Positions 63,762-64,000 of a stretch of DNA of 64,000 nucleotides are shown here, in pieces (position 1 is the stretch's first letter; each line of letters begins with the position of its first letter). This DNA comes from Galeopsis tetrahit (Eukaryota; Streptophyta; Magnoliopsida; Lamiales; Lamiaceae): NCBI GenBank assembly GCA_963675135.1, contig CAVLYN010000075.1:62001-126000 (forward strand), given 5' to 3'. Below the pieces are notes generated by a model. It was not told where the DNA came from. It searched no databases and saw nothing but the letters and a program-made list of their open reading frames with translations. A program made the translations under genes and the position numbers.

Positions 63762-64000
63762 GTGCAATTTAACCTCGAAAATACCAAAATGAAGTGTTTT
63801 GTAGAATTGCTTGGTGACCAAGCAAACTTTACGTTTTTTTTATTTTGCGAAAAATCACATTCTTTAGTGTTCAAAAACTCTATAGTTTATACCATTATAA
63901 TGTGTAAATGCACTTTCATCGATTCACTCATTCTCTCTTTTTGAAAAGTCTCACGAGTTGCAAAAGAGTTAACCATGACCAATTCACATTCTTTCTAGGG
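63762..64000. repeat. Partial Ae monomer at the right edge
   Basis: It has TGTAGAATTG, ATACCATTA and the long tail GTTAACCATGACCAATTC. The array continues past the window. Confidence 0.88.

Larger units (their letters stand above)
1..64000. repeat. Satellite DNA array of about 262-bp monomers filling the window
   Basis: Every stretch of the window aligns to one monomer: GTGC(A/C)ATTTAACC at the start, the dyad TTGCTTGGTGACCAAGCAA, a T tract, GCGAAAAATCA, CATTCTTTAGTG, CTATAGTTTA, a CATTATAATG or CACTATAATG core, CACTTTCATCGATTCACTC, CTCTTTTTGAAAAGTCTCA and CTAGGGTTGTT. There are 243 complete monomers between 163 and 63761, with a mean of about 261.7 bp, all in the same orientation. Monomers differ at only a few sites, so the array is highly homogenised. 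No unique sequence, transposon or gene interrupts it, and neither array edge is reached. Such arrays are typical of eukaryotic centromeric, pericentromeric or subtelomeric heterochromatin; which of these applies cannot be read from the sequence. Confidence 0.98.
22710..64000. repeat. Domain II: mosaic of 12-, 13- and 14-monomer HORs
   Basis: From 22710 the pentamer gives way to long HORs made from the same monomer lineage. New diagnostic monomers appear. H and Ae have TGTAGAATTG. Dc is a D with CACGAG. Ec is an E core with T8 and ATCACATTC. A2 has CCATTACCAATTC. B2 has T7 and C2 a damaged dyad. Recurring modules are H-F-C-Dc-Ec (1305 bp), A2-B4-B-C-F-C-Dc-Ec (2098 bp), A2-B2-C2-Ds-D-E-Ae-B3 (2087 bp) and the 14-mer of 3661 bp. 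Short runs of domain-I-like D-E (for example 38126-38650) are embedded in it, so the two domains share ancestry. Confidence 0.9.

Noticed and set aside
1..64000. CRISPR array or other short-repeat-and-spacer locus
   Set aside because: The repeat unit is 254-266 bp with no variable spacers; all sequence between conserved parts is also repeated.
1..64000. Transposon-derived array (terminal repeats, integrase or reverse transcriptase remains)
   Set aside because: No coding remnant, target-site duplication, poly-A tail or terminal repeat was seen; only short inverted repeats within the monomer.
1..64000. tRNA, 5S rRNA or other RNA gene as the satellite's origin
   Set aside because: I saw no A-box or B-box pair and no tRNA-like cloverleaf or 5S-like segment in the monomer. 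A covariance-model scan of the consensus would settle it.
1..64000. Assembly artefact (one repeat unit copied by the assembler)
   Set aside because: Copies carry distinct private changes and chimeric junctions, which simple copying would not create. Copy number still needs long-read support.

Overview
The whole window is one uninterrupted satellite-DNA array. From base 1 to base 64000 it holds only head-to-tail copies of a single AT-rich monomer of about 262 bp. I count 243 complete monomers plus a partial one at each edge (1-162 and 63762-64000). Measured from the base after the conserved TATA in the motif TATAGTGC, complete monomers are 254 to 266 bp long, most of them 258, 264 or 265. I found no gene, RNA gene, transposon, CRISPR array or unique spacer. 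Many 60-86 codon open frames run through the monomers, but they are by-products of the repeat. This points to a eukaryotic heterochromatic block (centromeric, pericentromeric or subtelomeric). A plant is my best guess from the general look of the satellite, but the sequence does not identify a species and I recognise no named satellite family.

The monomers fall into recurring types defined by a few diagnostic sites. These are GTGCA or GTGCC at the start; CCAAAATG or CCAAATG; GAAGTG or GAATTG; GGATTG or GAATTG after TGTA; T7, T8 or T9; ATCACATTC or ATCAAATTC; GTTCAAAAACTC, GTTCAAAAATTC or GTTAAAAAACTC; ATACCATTA, TCCCATTA or TCCCACTA; CACGAG or CATGAG; and a long or short tail differing by 7 bp. 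I use local letters. A, B, C, D, E are the basic five. F has a D-like start and a B-like end. G is an A/E hybrid and X a D/C hybrid. H and Ae are A types carrying TGTAGAATTG, H with the short tail and Ae with the long one. A2, B2, B3, B4, C2, Dc, Ds and Ec are variants described in the entries.

Domain I (1 to about 22709) is built on a five-monomer higher-order repeat (HOR), A-B-C-D-E = 1312 bp. Expanded forms occur: 1570 bp six-mers (10389-13528), an 1834 bp seven-mer (17465-19298), a 1577 bp six-mer (1475-3051), and two 2356 bp nine-mers (3052-7763). Domain II (about 22710 to 64000) is a mosaic of larger HORs made by shuffling a few modules. One is a 14-mer of 3661 bp, present as two full tandem copies (28459-35780) after a truncated one. 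One is a 12-mer of 3134 bp (37086-40219 and 58276-61409). One is a 13-mer of 3403 bp (45986-49388 and relatives). The commonest module is H-F-C-Dc-Ec (1305 bp). Private point changes shared between distant copies show segmental duplications of 4458, 2356 and 3403 bp. Chimeric monomers mark unequal-exchange junctions.

Within the monomer the clearest non-coding signal is a 19-bp dyad, TTGCTTGGTGACCAAGCAA (9-bp arms, one central base), kept in nearly every copy. It is followed eight bases later by a T7-T9 tract and more A/T tracts. E-class monomers add a private 14-bp perfect palindrome, GAAAGTGCACTTTC. These are candidates for protein-binding or structural elements of the satellite; their function is inference.
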